Notes: generated by a model from the letters alone, not told the origin. A stretch of DNA of 8,500 nt from Paracoccaceae bacterium (GCA_023254015.1 JALQYS010000514.1:1-8500), one strand, 5' to 3'. Shown: positions 1 through 6,528, numbered from the stretch's first letter. Program-made: numbers and translations.

Positions 1-582
1 AAGCCCCCAGCCCCCGGTGCCAAGCGCGCGCGCCACCTCGTAAACCCCGCCCGACTGTTCGCGCAGCGCCTGACGGGTCAGCAGATAGACATATGGATAT
101 AGCGCGGCCGACAGCACCAGAACCGCTGCCCAGCTGCTGCGAATCTCGGGAAACCAATCGGCGCGGGCATCCTGCCAGCCGAAGGCAGCCCGCATCGCGG
201 TTTGCAGCGGGCCAGAGTAATCCAGAAAATCGACAAGAGCATAGGCGCCGACATAGGCGGGCAGCGCCAGCGGGAACAAGAGCGCGTGCTTGAGCCACTC
301 ACGCCCGGGAAAGCGATACATCGTCACGAGCCAGGCCGCGCCCGTGCCCATCGCCGCCGCCAGCGTCCCGACCCCGGCCATCAGCAGCAGCGTGGTGGTG
401 AAATAGCGCGGCAGAACCGTGGCCATTAGATGCGGCCAGATGTTCTCGGTCGGGTGAAAGGCGATCCAGACCACCGCCAGAAGCGGCGCGCCAACCACCG
501 CCACGATCCCGAGTGCGGCCACCGTCCAGCCATCGGGCAGGATCGCACCCCTTCCAATCCGACTGTTTTGCTGGGTCATCAT
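1..582 (-). CDS. Iron-type ABC transporter permease, N-terminal part (runs off left edge)
   Basis: Inner-membrane permease subunit of a binding-protein-dependent importer, most like the Fe(3+) permease family (FbpB/SfuB; the ThiP thiamine permease is related). The 194 visible residues start at ATG 582 (a second Met follows at once). Hydrophobic spans lie at about residues 21-42, 60-86, 99-119 and 151-169. The segment YEVARALGTGGWGL (181-194), at the cut edge, is the start of the EAA loop that contacts the ATPase subunit. FbpB proteins usually have two such halves in more than 500 residues, so most of the gene lies outside the window. It is divergent from the gene at 670, with a perfect TATAAT box 44 bases upstream. 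No substrate-binding or ATPase gene is visible, so the substrate (iron, thiamine, other) cannot be fixed. The family call is secure; the substrate is inference. Confidence 0.88.
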   Translation of the reverse strand, partial: MMTQQNSRIGRGAILPDGWTVAALGIVAVVGAPLLAVVWIAFHPTENIWPHLMATVLPRYFTTTLLLMAGVGTLAAAMGTGAAWLVTMYRFPGREWLKHALLFPLALPAYVGAYALVDFLDYSGPLQTAMRAAFGWQDARADWFPEIRSSWAAVLVLSAALYPYVYLLTRQALREQSGGVYEVARALGTGGWGL

Positions 583-605
583 GCGACCGGCTTAGACGAA
601 AGCGG

Positions 606-633
606 TTTCGCTGTCCAGAAAACCGATTATAGT
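606..633 (+). promoter_or_regulatory. Putative promoter for the sulfotransferase-like gene
   Basis: On the plus strand TATAGT (628-633, five of six consensus bases) lies 36 bases upstream of ATG 670, with a weak TTTCGC (606-611) 16 bases further up. It overlaps the -10 box of the divergent permease promoter, so the two promoters may compete for polymerase. Confidence 0.3.
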
Positions 634-653
634 CACCGCAACGAAAACAAGAA
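626..653 (-). promoter_or_regulatory. Putative promoter for the ABC permease gene
   Basis: On the minus strand a perfect TATAAT (631-626) lies 44 bases upstream of the permease ATG. The best -35 candidate, TTCTTG (653-648, 16-base spacer), matches the sigma-70 consensus poorly. The call rests on the -10 box and its position between divergent genes. Confidence 0.4.
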
Positions 654-669
654 GCAGTTCAGGCACCCT

Positions 670-1542
670 ATGCGGATCGTCTATCACCTTGGCGCGCATT
701 TCACCGATGACGAGCGGTTGTTGCGCTGCCTGCTGAAGAATCGCGATCTTCTGGCCCAGCATGACATCGTGGTGCCGGGGCCAAAGCGGTATCGTCGGCT
801 CTTGCGCGAGACGGCCACCCGGCTGAAGGGTCAGCCGGCCGCCGTGGCCGATCAGGCGCTGATTCTGGAACAGATCATGGAGGAGGACCGCGCCAGCCGT
901 CTTATCCTGTCCTGGGACAGCTTTCTGTCGCTGCCGAATTATGTGCTGAAGGACAAGCTCTATCCGGCGGCGGGCGAAAGGGTGCGGGCCTTTTGCCAGA
1001 TCTTCCCCGAGATCGAGGCCGAATTCCATCTGGCCATCCGCAACCCGGCCTCGTTCCTGCCGCAGCTCCATGACAGCCTGAAACCGGAAAGCTACCGCGA
1101 CTTCCTGAACGGCGCCGATCCCTTCGACATGTATTGGTCCGAGGTGATCGAGCGCATCCTTGAGGCCAATCCCGGCGTGCCGCTGACCATCTGGTGCGAT
1201 GAGGATACGCCGCTGATCTGGCCCGAGGTCTTGCGCGCCGTGTCGGGCCTGCCCGAAGACGCCCGGATCGAGGGCGAGGATGACCTTCTGGCCAGCCTGA
1301 TGTCGGGTGAGGGGCTGACGCGGATGAACGCCTATATCGCCAGCCACCCGCCGCAGACCGTCATGCAGCGGCGCAAGATCGTGTCGGCTTTCCTTGACAA
1401 GTTCGCCCTGCCCGAGCGTGTCGACCAAGAGATCGCCATGCCGGGCTGGACGGCCGAGATGGTGGCCGAGATCACGGCGCTTTACGAAGAGGATGTGGCG
1501 CGCATTGCCCACATGCAGGGCCTGACCTTCCTCGCGCCCTGA
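670..1542 (+). CDS. Conserved-type protein with degenerate sulfotransferase-like fold, 290 aa
   Basis: I know similar uncharacterised proteins from Rhodobacterales but no assigned function. The N-terminus YHLGAHFTDDERLLRCLL (5-22), then NRDLLAQHDIVVPGP (24-38), follows the layout of bacterial sulfotransferases, where a HxGxHKTGT loop binds PAPS and is followed by a helix and a 'G-I-x-x-P' strand. LAIRNPASFLPQLH (121-134) resembles the 3'-phosphate-binding strand (R-[DEN]-P) of the same fold. The lysine and threonines of the loop are replaced by FTDDE, so PAPS transfer is doubtful. There is no signal peptide or membrane span; it is probably cytoplasmic. The open frame extends up to 430, but that part is antisense to the permease gene and spans the promoter, so ATG 670 is preferred, although its ribosome site (CAGG) is weak. 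It stands alone between a divergent and a convergent neighbour. The coding call is firm; the fold is inference. Confidence 0.82.
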   Translation: MRIVYHLGAHFTDDERLLRCLLKNRDLLAQHDIVVPGPKRYRRLLRETATRLKGQPAAVADQALILEQIMEEDRASRLILSWDSFLSLPNYVLKDKLYPAAGERVRAFCQIFPEIEAEFHLAIRNPASFLPQLHDSLKPESYRDFLNGADPFDMYWSEVIERILEANPGVPLTIWCDEDTPLIWPEVLRAVSGLPEDARIEGEDDLLASLMSGEGLTRMNAYIASHPPQTVMQRRKIVSAFLDKFALPERVDQEIAMPGWTAEMVAEITALYEEDVARIAHMQGLTFLAP

Positions 1543-1555
1543 GGCGCGGGGAGAT

Positions 1556-1578
1556 CGCGCGCAGCGGTTTTGCGCGCG
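1556..1578. terminator. GC hairpin between convergent genes, possible bidirectional terminator
   Basis: A perfect 7-bp stem, CGCGCGC (1556-1562) with GCGCGCG (1572-1578), closes a 9-base loop containing TTTT. It sits between the stop at 1542 and the opposing stop at 1585. There is no T tract after the stem, so intrinsic termination is possible but not typical. Confidence 0.35.
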
Positions 1579-1584
1579 GGGGCC

Positions 1585-1839
1585 TTACGCCATGCCCAGC
1601 GCGGCCTTGTACATGTCCAGCACCGCCTCTTCCTCGGCAATGTCGTCGGGTTTGCGCTTGCGCAGGGCGACGACCTTTTTCATCACCTTGGTGTCAGAGC
1701 CACGGCCCTTGGCCTCGGCCATCAGCTCTTTTTGCTGTTCGGTGACGTCTTTCTTCTCGGCCTCAAGCTGTTCATAGCGTTCGATGAACTGGCGCAGCTC
1801 GTCGGCGGTCACGTTGTAGGCGTCGTTTACGTCGCTCAT
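1585..1839 (-). CDS. gapR: GapR-family nucleoid-associated protein (DUF2312), 84 aa
   Basis: GapR is a small alphaproteobacterial DNA-binding protein. In Caulobacter (89 aa) it binds AT-rich, overtwisted DNA ahead of moving polymerases and replisomes, clamps it as a tetramer and stimulates type II topoisomerases. The features visible here match: an acidic N-terminus (MSDVNDAYNV), a long charged helix (about 11-44) with coiled-coil character, a basic stretch GRGSDTKVMKKVVALRKRK (45-63) that should touch DNA, and a short C-terminal helix (EEEAVLDMYKAALGMA, 69-84). Length is normal and the protein appears intact. Start ATG 1839 has only a weak purine-rich ribosome site (GAGAG). It lies 141 bases downstream of aroB on the same strand; read-through is possible, but the gap leaves room for its own promoter. 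The family call is confident; the function is transferred from Caulobacter. Confidence 0.92.
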   Translation of the reverse strand: MSDVNDAYNVTADELRQFIERYEQLEAEKKDVTEQQKELMAEAKGRGSDTKVMKKVVALRKRKPDDIAEEEAVLDMYKAALGMA

Positions 1840-1904
1840 GTCTGGTCTCTCGCATCAAAGGGCCTCGCGCCTTTCCTAGCCGGATCGACCGGGGGGACGC
1901 AAGC

Positions 1905-1918
1905 GGCCGCGCGCGGCC
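1905..1918. repeat. 14-bp GC palindrome upstream of gapR
   Basis: GGCCGCGCGCGGCC is a perfect palindrome and overlaps a NotI-type GCGGCCGC at 1903-1910. In GC-rich DNA it may be chance. It lies in the aroB-gapR gap, 66 bases upstream of the gapR start. Confidence 0.3.
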
Positions 1919-1938
1919 CGGTCATTCTTTGCCTATCG

Positions 1939-1953
1939 CCCTTGAATCAAGGG
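1939..1953. promoter_or_regulatory. 15-bp palindrome CCCTTGAATCAAGGG, possible operator
   Basis: Two perfect 7-bp arms (CCCTTGA / TCAAGGG) flank one base, 27 bases after the aroB stop and 100 bases upstream of gapR. The short centre suits a dimeric repressor site better than an RNA hairpin, although a 5-bp stem with a 5-base loop could also form. On the minus strand it contains TTGATT, a possible -35 element, but no good -10 box follows at standard spacing. The role is inference. Confidence 0.3.
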
Positions 1954-1980
1954 GTTGCGGGCGACTCCTGACGCGCCACC

Positions 1981-3099
1981 TCAGCTTTTTGACCGCAAGG
2001 CATCGGACAGGACCGCCAGGACCACATCGCCCGGCACGTCCTCGGCCACAAAGGCCTCGCCGATGCCGCGGGCCAGAATGAAGCGCAACCGGCCATCGAT
2101 CACCTTCTTGTCCTGCCCCATCAGCGCCAGAAGCCCCGCCGCATCGGGCAGATCGCCGGGAATGTCGGCGATGTCGGTTTTCATCCCCATGGCGCGCAGA
2201 TGCGCCCTGACCCGGCTGGGCGCCTCTTGCGAACACAGTCCCAGCCGCTGGCTCAACTCAAAGGCCAGCGCGCAGCCGATCGCCACGCCCTCGCCATGCA
2301 GCAGGCGGCTGGAATAGCCGGTGGCCTTTTCCAGCGCGTGACAGAAGGTGTGGCCAAGGTTCAAAAGCGCGCGTTCGCCCTCTTCGGTCTCGTCGCGTTC
2401 AACGATCCCGGCCTTCATTTCGACCGACCGGCGGACGGCATGCTGACGCAGCGCCTTATCGCCCGCCGCCATGGCCGGGCCATTCGCCTCAAGCCAGTCG
2501 AAAAAGGCCGCATCGCCCAGGAGGCCGTATTTCACCACCTCGCCATAGCCGGCCAGAAAATCGCGGGCAGGCAGCGTATCCAGCACCGCGATATCGGCCA
2601 GCACCAGCGAGGGCTGATGAAAGGCCCCGATCAGGTTTTTGCCCTGCGTGGTGTTGATGCCGGTCTTGCCGCCCACCGAACTGTCCACCTGCGCCAGAAG
2701 CGTGGTCGGGATCTGCACGAACCGCACGCCCCGCCGCAAGGTGGCGGCGGCAAATCCCACCAGATCGCCGACGACACCGCCGCCAAAGGCCACCACGATA
2801 TCGCGCCGCTCCACCTTCTGCTCCAAGAGCCATTCCGAGCAGCGGGCGAACTGCTCCCAGCATTTCGAGCTTTCGCCGGGCGGAATGGAAAGCGCGGTCA
2901 TGGCGACGCCATTGGCCTCCAGACCCTCGGCCAGCGTCAGGAGATGGTGCGCGGCGACCGTGTCATCGGTGATGACCGCCACGCGCGGGCGGCGCAGCAG
3001 GGGGGCAATCTCGGCCCCCGCCCGCCCGATCAGCCCCGCGCCGATGCGCACCTCGTAACTGCGCGCACCCAGTGCAACCGGAACCACATCCATGCTCAT
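1981..3099 (-). CDS. aroB: 3-dehydroquinate synthase, 372 aa
   Basis: Cytoplasmic enzyme that cyclises DAHP to 3-dehydroquinate with loss of phosphate, the second step of the shikimate pathway, using NAD and a divalent metal. Hallmarks: PPGESSK (73-79), the NAD-binding glycines GGGVVGDL (106-113), the substrate loop DSSVGGKTGIN (139-149), GYGEVVKYG (184-192) with metal ligand E187, NLGHTFCHA (247-255) with H250, and LLHGEGVAIG (266-275) with H268. Late basic residues MGQDKK (327-332) are also present. Length is normal for the family and nothing is missing. ATG 3099 has AAAGGA seven bases upstream; a second Met two codons later is a less likely start. It begins 3 bases after the aroK stop, so the two are almost certainly one transcript. 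Confidence 0.97.
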   Translation of the reverse strand: MSMDVVPVALGARSYEVRIGAGLIGRAGAEIAPLLRRPRVAVITDDTVAAHHLLTLAEGLEANGVAMTALSIPPGESSKCWEQFARCSEWLLEQKVERRDIVVAFGGGVVGDLVGFAAATLRRGVRFVQIPTTLLAQVDSSVGGKTGINTTQGKNLIGAFHQPSLVLADIAVLDTLPARDFLAGYGEVVKYGLLGDAAFFDWLEANGPAMAAGDKALRQHAVRRSVEMKAGIVERDETEEGERALLNLGHTFCHALEKATGYSSRLLHGEGVAIGCALAFELSQRLGLCSQEAPSRVRAHLRAMGMKTDIADIPGDLPDAAGLLALMGQDKKVIDGRLRFILARGIGEAFVAEDVPGDVVLAVLSDALRSKS

Positions 3100-3102
3100 C
3101 CC

Positions 3103-3660
3103 TCAGTCCTTTTTTCCCGGCAGACCCGCATCCAGAACATCCGGCCGCCCTGCCATGGCCTCGATCACCCGCCGCGCCATATCTTCGATCGACAGGTCGG
3201 GCGCCGAGGCCACCACGATGTCGGCCATCTGGTAAAAGGGCAGCCGCGCCTCGTAAAGCCCGCGCAGCGTTTCGCGCGGGTTGGCGGTGCGCAGCAGCGG
3301 CCGTGTCGTCTTGTAGCGCACGCGCTGCCACAAGAGATCAAGATCAGCCTTCAGCCAGACCGAAACCCCGTGTTCGGCGATCAGCTGGCGATTGGTTTCC
3401 GACAGAAAGGCCCCGCCGCCGGTGGACAGGATGGCAGGCGCCCCTTTCAGCAGCCGCGCGATGACCTCGGTCTCGCGGGCCCGAAAGAAGGCCTCGCCAT
3501 CACGTTCGAAGATCTCCGCAATACTTCGGTCGGCCGCCTTGACGATTTCCTCATCCGAATCAAGGAAGGGCACCCCCAGAATGCGGGCGACAGCCGTGCC
3601 GACCGCCGTCTTGCCCGCCCCCATCATGCCGACCATCACGGCGGTTTTCTTCAGCCGCAC
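3103..3660 (-). CDS. aroK: Shikimate kinase, 185 aa
   Basis: Cytoplasmic kinase that phosphorylates shikimate to shikimate 3-phosphate with ATP. Numbering from GTG 3660, it has a Walker A loop GMMGAGKT (11-18), the shikimate-binding DSD (34-36), FFRARE (58-63) with substrate-contacting R60, GGG (81-83), the lid RPLL beginning at R120, and R139 near the C-terminus. The start is ambiguous. GTG 3660 has AGGGAG seven bases upstream and fits the short lead (RLKKT) usual before the P-loop. An in-frame TTG at 3717 also has a ribosome site (AGGGAAG) and would add 19 residues rich in Gly, Arg and Ser. I prefer 3660. It is followed 3 bases later by aroB, so the pair supplies two shikimate steps together. 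It is divergent from the operon at 3846. Confidence 0.95.
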   Translation of the reverse strand: MRLKKTAVMVGMMGAGKTAVGTAVARILGVPFLDSDEEIVKAADRSIAEIFERDGEAFFRARETEVIARLLKGAPAILSTGGGAFLSETNRQLIAEHGVSVWLKADLDLLWQRVRYKTTRPLLRTANPRETLRGLYEARLPFYQMADIVVASAPDLSIEDMARRVIEAMAGRPDVLDAGLPGKKD

Positions 3661-3735
3661 CCGGATACTCCCTGTCTTGCGCCCCCGCCCGGCCTGCGAT
3701 GGCCCGCCGATGGGCAACTTTCTTCCCTGAATGGC

Positions 3736-3764
3736 GTGAACTCGGCGCGAATGCCATATATATT
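3736..3764 (+). promoter_or_regulatory. Putative promoter for the 3846-7368 operon
   Basis: Plus-strand TATATT (3759-3764) matches five of six -10 bases, with a weak GTGAAC (3736-3741) 17 bases upstream. It shares the ATATATAT core with the divergent aroK promoter. The leader to ATG 3846 would be about 75 bases and includes small hairpins at 3780-3792 (TCGGA/TCCGA, 3-base loop) and 3809-3823 (CCCGG/CCGGG, 5-base loop). Confidence 0.35.
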
Positions 3765-3783
3765 CTTGCGGCAGGTGTGTCGG
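3755..3783 (-). promoter_or_regulatory. Putative aroK-aroB promoter
   Basis: On the minus strand CCGACA (3783-3778, four of six -35 bases) is followed, after 17 bases, by TATATG (3760-3755), about 37 bases upstream of the TTG candidate and 94 upstream of the GTG candidate of aroK. The AT run ATATATAT (3756-3763) stands out in this GC-rich gap. Confidence 0.45.
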
Positions 3784-3845
3784 ATTCTCCGATCCCGCAA
3801 GGACACGTCCCGGGCGAACCGGGAGAGCAGGAAGGCAGGCAAGGC

Positions 3846-3980
3846 ATGGCGCGGATCTTGAAACTGGTGGTGGTGCTGGCCCTTCTGGCCGTGGCGGGGC
3901 TTGCCGGTTATGCCTATCTGGGCGATCTGTCGCCCGCGCCGCAGGAAATCCGCCAGCCGGTCACGCTGAATGGCGGCTGA
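3846..3980 (+). CDS. Small single-span membrane peptide, 44 aa
   Basis: The peptide starts MARILKLVVVLALLAVAGLA and has one hydrophobic span (about residues 5-24) after a basic N-terminus (R3, K6), which predicts N-in topology or an uncleaved signal anchor. A short polar tail, LGDLSPAPQEIRQPVTLNGG (25-44), would be periplasmic. Purine-rich AGGCAAGG precedes the ATG. It overlaps the next gene by 11 bases and is the first gene of the xerD operon, which argues for a real, co-translated product. I recall short hypothetical proteins at this place beside xerD and aroK in Rhodobacterales but know no function. It could be a membrane partner of the exported protein that follows. No peptide or conservation evidence can be seen from sequence alone. 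Confidence 0.68.
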   Translation: MARILKLVVVLALLAVAGLAGYAYLGDLSPAPQEIRQPVTLNGG

Positions 3981-5568
3981 GGGGATCAGACCCTATGGCG
4001 GCCTTGTCGGGGTGCTTTTCGCCCTAATGGCAGGGCATGCGGCGGCAGAATCGCCCCTGTCGGCGATCGACTGGTTGTCGCAGCCGGTTCCGGCGCCAAA
4101 GCGCAGCGTTGTGCCGCCGCAGCCCCAGACCCAACCGCAGCCCCCTGCCCGGCATGACGAGACCCCGGCGGTCAAGGGCGCGGCCCTGCCCAAGGATGTG
4201 GCGGTCTCGGTGCTGGACGGGCCCTCGCCCGATGCGGTGGGGCTTTTGACCCCGGCACAGACCGGCTTTCCCCATGCGCTTTGGGGTCTTGGCCTGACCG
4301 ACGAGGTGGGGGCGGCGCTGACGCGGGCCGATCCGGTGGGATTGCCCGCGCTGCAGGGCCTTCTGGTCACGCTTCTGCTGGCCGAGGCGCTGCCGCCGGC
4401 CGATGCGGGCACCGAGGGGCGGCTTCTGATGGCACGGGTGGACAAGCTTCTGGCCATGGGGGCGCTGGAACAGGCGCAGGCGCTGATGGATGCGGCAAGC
4501 CCGCTGCGGTCGGTCGAGCTTTTTCGCCGGGCCTTTGACGTGGCGCTTCTGACCGGCGACGAGGATCGCGCCTGCGCCGCCCTGGCCGAGGCGCCCGACC
4601 TTGCGCCGACCCTGCCGGTCCGGGTGTTCTGCGTGGCGCGCGCGGGCGACTGGACCGCGGCCGCCCTGACGTTACGCACGGCGCAGGCGCTGGGCAATAT
4701 CACGCCCCTGGAGGACGCGCTTCTGTCGCGCTTTCTCGACCCCGATCTCGCCGATCAGGAAATCTATCTGCCACCGCCCAAGCCGGTGACGCCGCTTCTG
4801 TGGCGCATCTACGACGCCATCGGCGAGCCTTTGCCCACGGCTACGCTGCCCCTCGCCTTTGCCCATGCCGATCTGTCGGAACGCGCCGGGTGGAAGGCGC
4901 AGCTTGAGGCCGCCGAACGGCTGGCGCGGGCCGGCGCGATCACGCCCAACATGCTTTTGGGCCTCTTCACCCAGCGCGATCCGGCGGCCTCGGGCGGGGT
5001 CTGGGACCGGGTTGATGCCTTTCAGCGGTTCGAGGCGGCCGTGCAGGCGGGCGATCTGACGGCGGTCGAACAGCGCCTGCCGCTGGCCTATGCGCGGATG
5101 GCCGATGCCGAGCTTGAGGTGCCCTTTGCCACGCTTTTCGCCGATGCACTGGCGCGGCTGGACCTGACGGGCGATGCCGCGCGGCTGGCCTATGAGATGG
5201 GGCTTCTCTCGCCGGATTATGCACGCCTGTCCAAAAGCCCGCATGCCCCGCAGGATGTGCGCGGCCTCTTTCTGGCCGGCCTCGCCCAAGGCGCGGTCAA
5301 GGGGCTGGCCGCGCCCGACAGCATGGCGCGCGCCATTGCCCCGGCCTTCAACGGCTCCGAGGTGGTGCTGTCAGAGGATGCGCATCTTCTGATCGACCAG
5401 AACCGAATCGGCGAGGCGCTGCTTCTGGCCATGGCGCGGATCGAGGTCGGGCTGCATGGCGAGATGGCCAAGCTGACCGAGGGGCTGGCGCTGCTGCGCA
5501 AGCTGGGGCTGGAAGACACCGCGCGGCGCACGGCGCTGGAACTGATGCTGCTGGAGCGGCGCGGATGA
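3970..5568 (+). CDS. Exported alpha-helical protein of unknown function, 532 aa
   Basis: I do not recognise a named family. The N-terminus has a signal peptide: hydrophobic core GLVGVLFALMAG (11-22) and likely cleavage after HAAA (A26), so the mature protein is probably periplasmic. A short motif SPLSAIDWLSQP (28-39) is followed by a Pro/Gln linker (about 40-60). From residue 100 to the end it is an Ala/Leu-rich series of helices, with stretches such as LEQAQALMDAASPLRSVELF (166-185) that look like a TPR or alpha-solenoid scaffold. Two cysteines (C202, C221) could form a disulfide. No catalytic motif is visible. ATG 3970 lacks a good ribosome site, but overlap with the upstream peptide gene suggests translational coupling; GTG 4012 is an alternative that would shorten the signal. 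Its stop overlaps the xerD start (ATGA). It may act at the envelope, but that is only inference. Confidence 0.88.
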   Translation: MAAEGIRPYGGLVGVLFALMAGHAAAESPLSAIDWLSQPVPAPKRSVVPPQPQTQPQPPARHDETPAVKGAALPKDVAVSVLDGPSPDAVGLLTPAQTGFPHALWGLGLTDEVGAALTRADPVGLPALQGLLVTLLLAEALPPADAGTEGRLLMARVDKLLAMGALEQAQALMDAASPLRSVELFRRAFDVALLTGDEDRACAALAEAPDLAPTLPVRVFCVARAGDWTAAALTLRTAQALGNITPLEDALLSRFLDPDLADQEIYLPPPKPVTPLLWRIYDAIGEPLPTATLPLAFAHADLSERAGWKAQLEAAERLARAGAITPNMLLGLFTQRDPAASGGVWDRVDAFQRFEAAVQAGDLTAVEQRLPLAYARMADAELEVPFATLFADALARLDLTGDAARLAYEMGLLSPDYARLSKSPHAPQDVRGLFLAGLAQGAVKGLAAPDSMARAIAPAFNGSEVVLSEDAHLLIDQNRIGEALLLAMARIEVGLHGEMAKLTEGLALLRKLGLEDTARRTALELMLLERRG

Positions 5569-6524
5569 CAGGGAAGGCGGAAAAGACCGGGCAGGCGGCG
5601 GCCCAGCGCTGGATCTCGACCTTTCTGGACGCGCAGGCGGCCGAGGCCAATGCCGCGCGCAACACGCTTTTGGCCTATGGCCGCGATCTGAAGGATTTTG
5701 TCGCCTGGGCCGGGCATCGCGGCCTTGATCTGGCCACCCTGCCCCGCGCGGCGGTCGAGGATTACCTGATTTCCTGCGAGGCCGAAGGCCTGTCGAAGGC
5801 CACCCGCGCCCGGCGGCTGTCGGCGATCCGGCAGCTTTACCGCTTTGCCCATGACGAGGGCTGGCGGACCGACAATCCGGCCTTGCGGATCAGCGGCCCC
5901 GGCGCCAGCCAGCGCCTGCCGGGGACGCTGAGCCATGACGAAGTGGACCGGCTGCTGGAGGCGGCGCGCACCAAGGGCCGGACGCCGGGGGAAAAGCTGC
6001 GCAACACCGCGCTGGTGGAACTGCTTTATGCCACCGGCATGCGGGTATCGGAACTGGTCGGCCTGCCGGCGGCGGCGGTGCGGGGCGATCCGAAGATGAT
6101 TCTCGTGCGCGGCAAGGGCGGCAAGGAGCGGATGGTGCCGCTTTCGGCCCCGGCGCGGGCGGCGGTTGCGACCTGGCTTTCCCGGCGCGATGCCGAGCAA
6201 GAGGCCGCGCGCAAGGCGGGTCGCCCGCCCTCTCGGGCGCTTTTTCCCGGGCCCGGCGCGGACGGCCATCTGACGCGGCAGCATTTCTACCTGTTGATCA
6301 AGGACATCGCGGTTCTGGCCGGGGTTGACCCGGCCAAGGTGACCCCCCATACCCTGCGCCACGCTTTTGCCACCCATCTTCTGGCGGGCGGGGCCGATCT
6401 GCGGGTGATCCAGACGCTTCTGGGTCATGCCGATGTGGCCACGACCGAAATCTACACCCATGTGCTGGACGAGCATTTGACCGATCTGGTGCTGACCCAT
6501 CACCCGCTTGCCCGGAAACCCTGA
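5565..6524 (+). CDS. xerD: Tyrosine recombinase XerD, 319 aa
   Basis: Cytoplasmic site-specific recombinase that, with XerC and FtsK, resolves chromosome dimers at dif. The N-terminal SAM-like core-binding domain spans about residues 10-105 and the catalytic domain about 120-310. All six catalytic residues are visible: R160 (ATGMRVSEL), K184 (RGKGGKER), H262 and R265 (HTLRHAFATHLL), H288 (LLGHAD) and Y297 (TEIYTHV). The R160-K184 spacing equals that of E. coli XerD (R148-K172). The tail LVLTHHPLARKP resembles XerD (HHPRA-type) more than XerC, and the aroK-aroB neighbourhood supports xerD. Start ATG 5565 overlaps the previous stop and has GGAG eight bases upstream. It is about 20 residues longer than the E. 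coli protein, partly from an insertion before H262. No att sites or phage genes are nearby, so it is not an integrase of a mobile element. Confidence 0.93.
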   Translation: MTGKAEKTGQAAAQRWISTFLDAQAAEANAARNTLLAYGRDLKDFVAWAGHRGLDLATLPRAAVEDYLISCEAEGLSKATRARRLSAIRQLYRFAHDEGWRTDNPALRISGPGASQRLPGTLSHDEVDRLLEAARTKGRTPGEKLRNTALVELLYATGMRVSELVGLPAAAVRGDPKMILVRGKGGKERMVPLSAPARAAVATWLSRRDAEQEAARKAGRPPSRALFPGPGADGHLTRQHFYLLIKDIAVLAGVDPAKVTPHTLRHAFATHLLAGGADLRVIQTLLGHADVATTEIYTHVLDEHLTDLVLTHHPLARKP

Positions 6525-6528
6525 CCCG

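Noticed and set aside
430..669. N-terminal extension of the sulfotransferase-like gene up to 430
   Set aside because: The added 80 residues are antisense to the permease start and cross the putative promoters; the recognisable protein begins at ATG 670.
592..1512. Minus-strand open frame (306 codons) antisense to the sulfotransferase-like gene
   Set aside because: The plus-strand frame has the coherent protein and normal codon bias, while this frame is a His/Gly/Gln-rich shadow.
1840..1980. A small RNA or extra small gene in the aroB-gapR gap
   Set aside because: No hairpin with a T tract and no open frame with a ribosome site was seen; only the two palindromes stand out.
2200..3861. Long plus-strand open frame (553 codons) antisense to aroB and aroK
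   Set aside because: It lies opposite two clear enzymes with intact catalytic motifs, and its His/Arg/Gln-rich translation has no domain; it is a by-product of GC-rich codon bias.
5565..6524. Tyrosine recombinase as a phage or island integrase
   Set aside because: The protein has XerD length, spacing and tail, sits in a housekeeping operon, and has no flanking direct repeats, tRNA or mobile genes.
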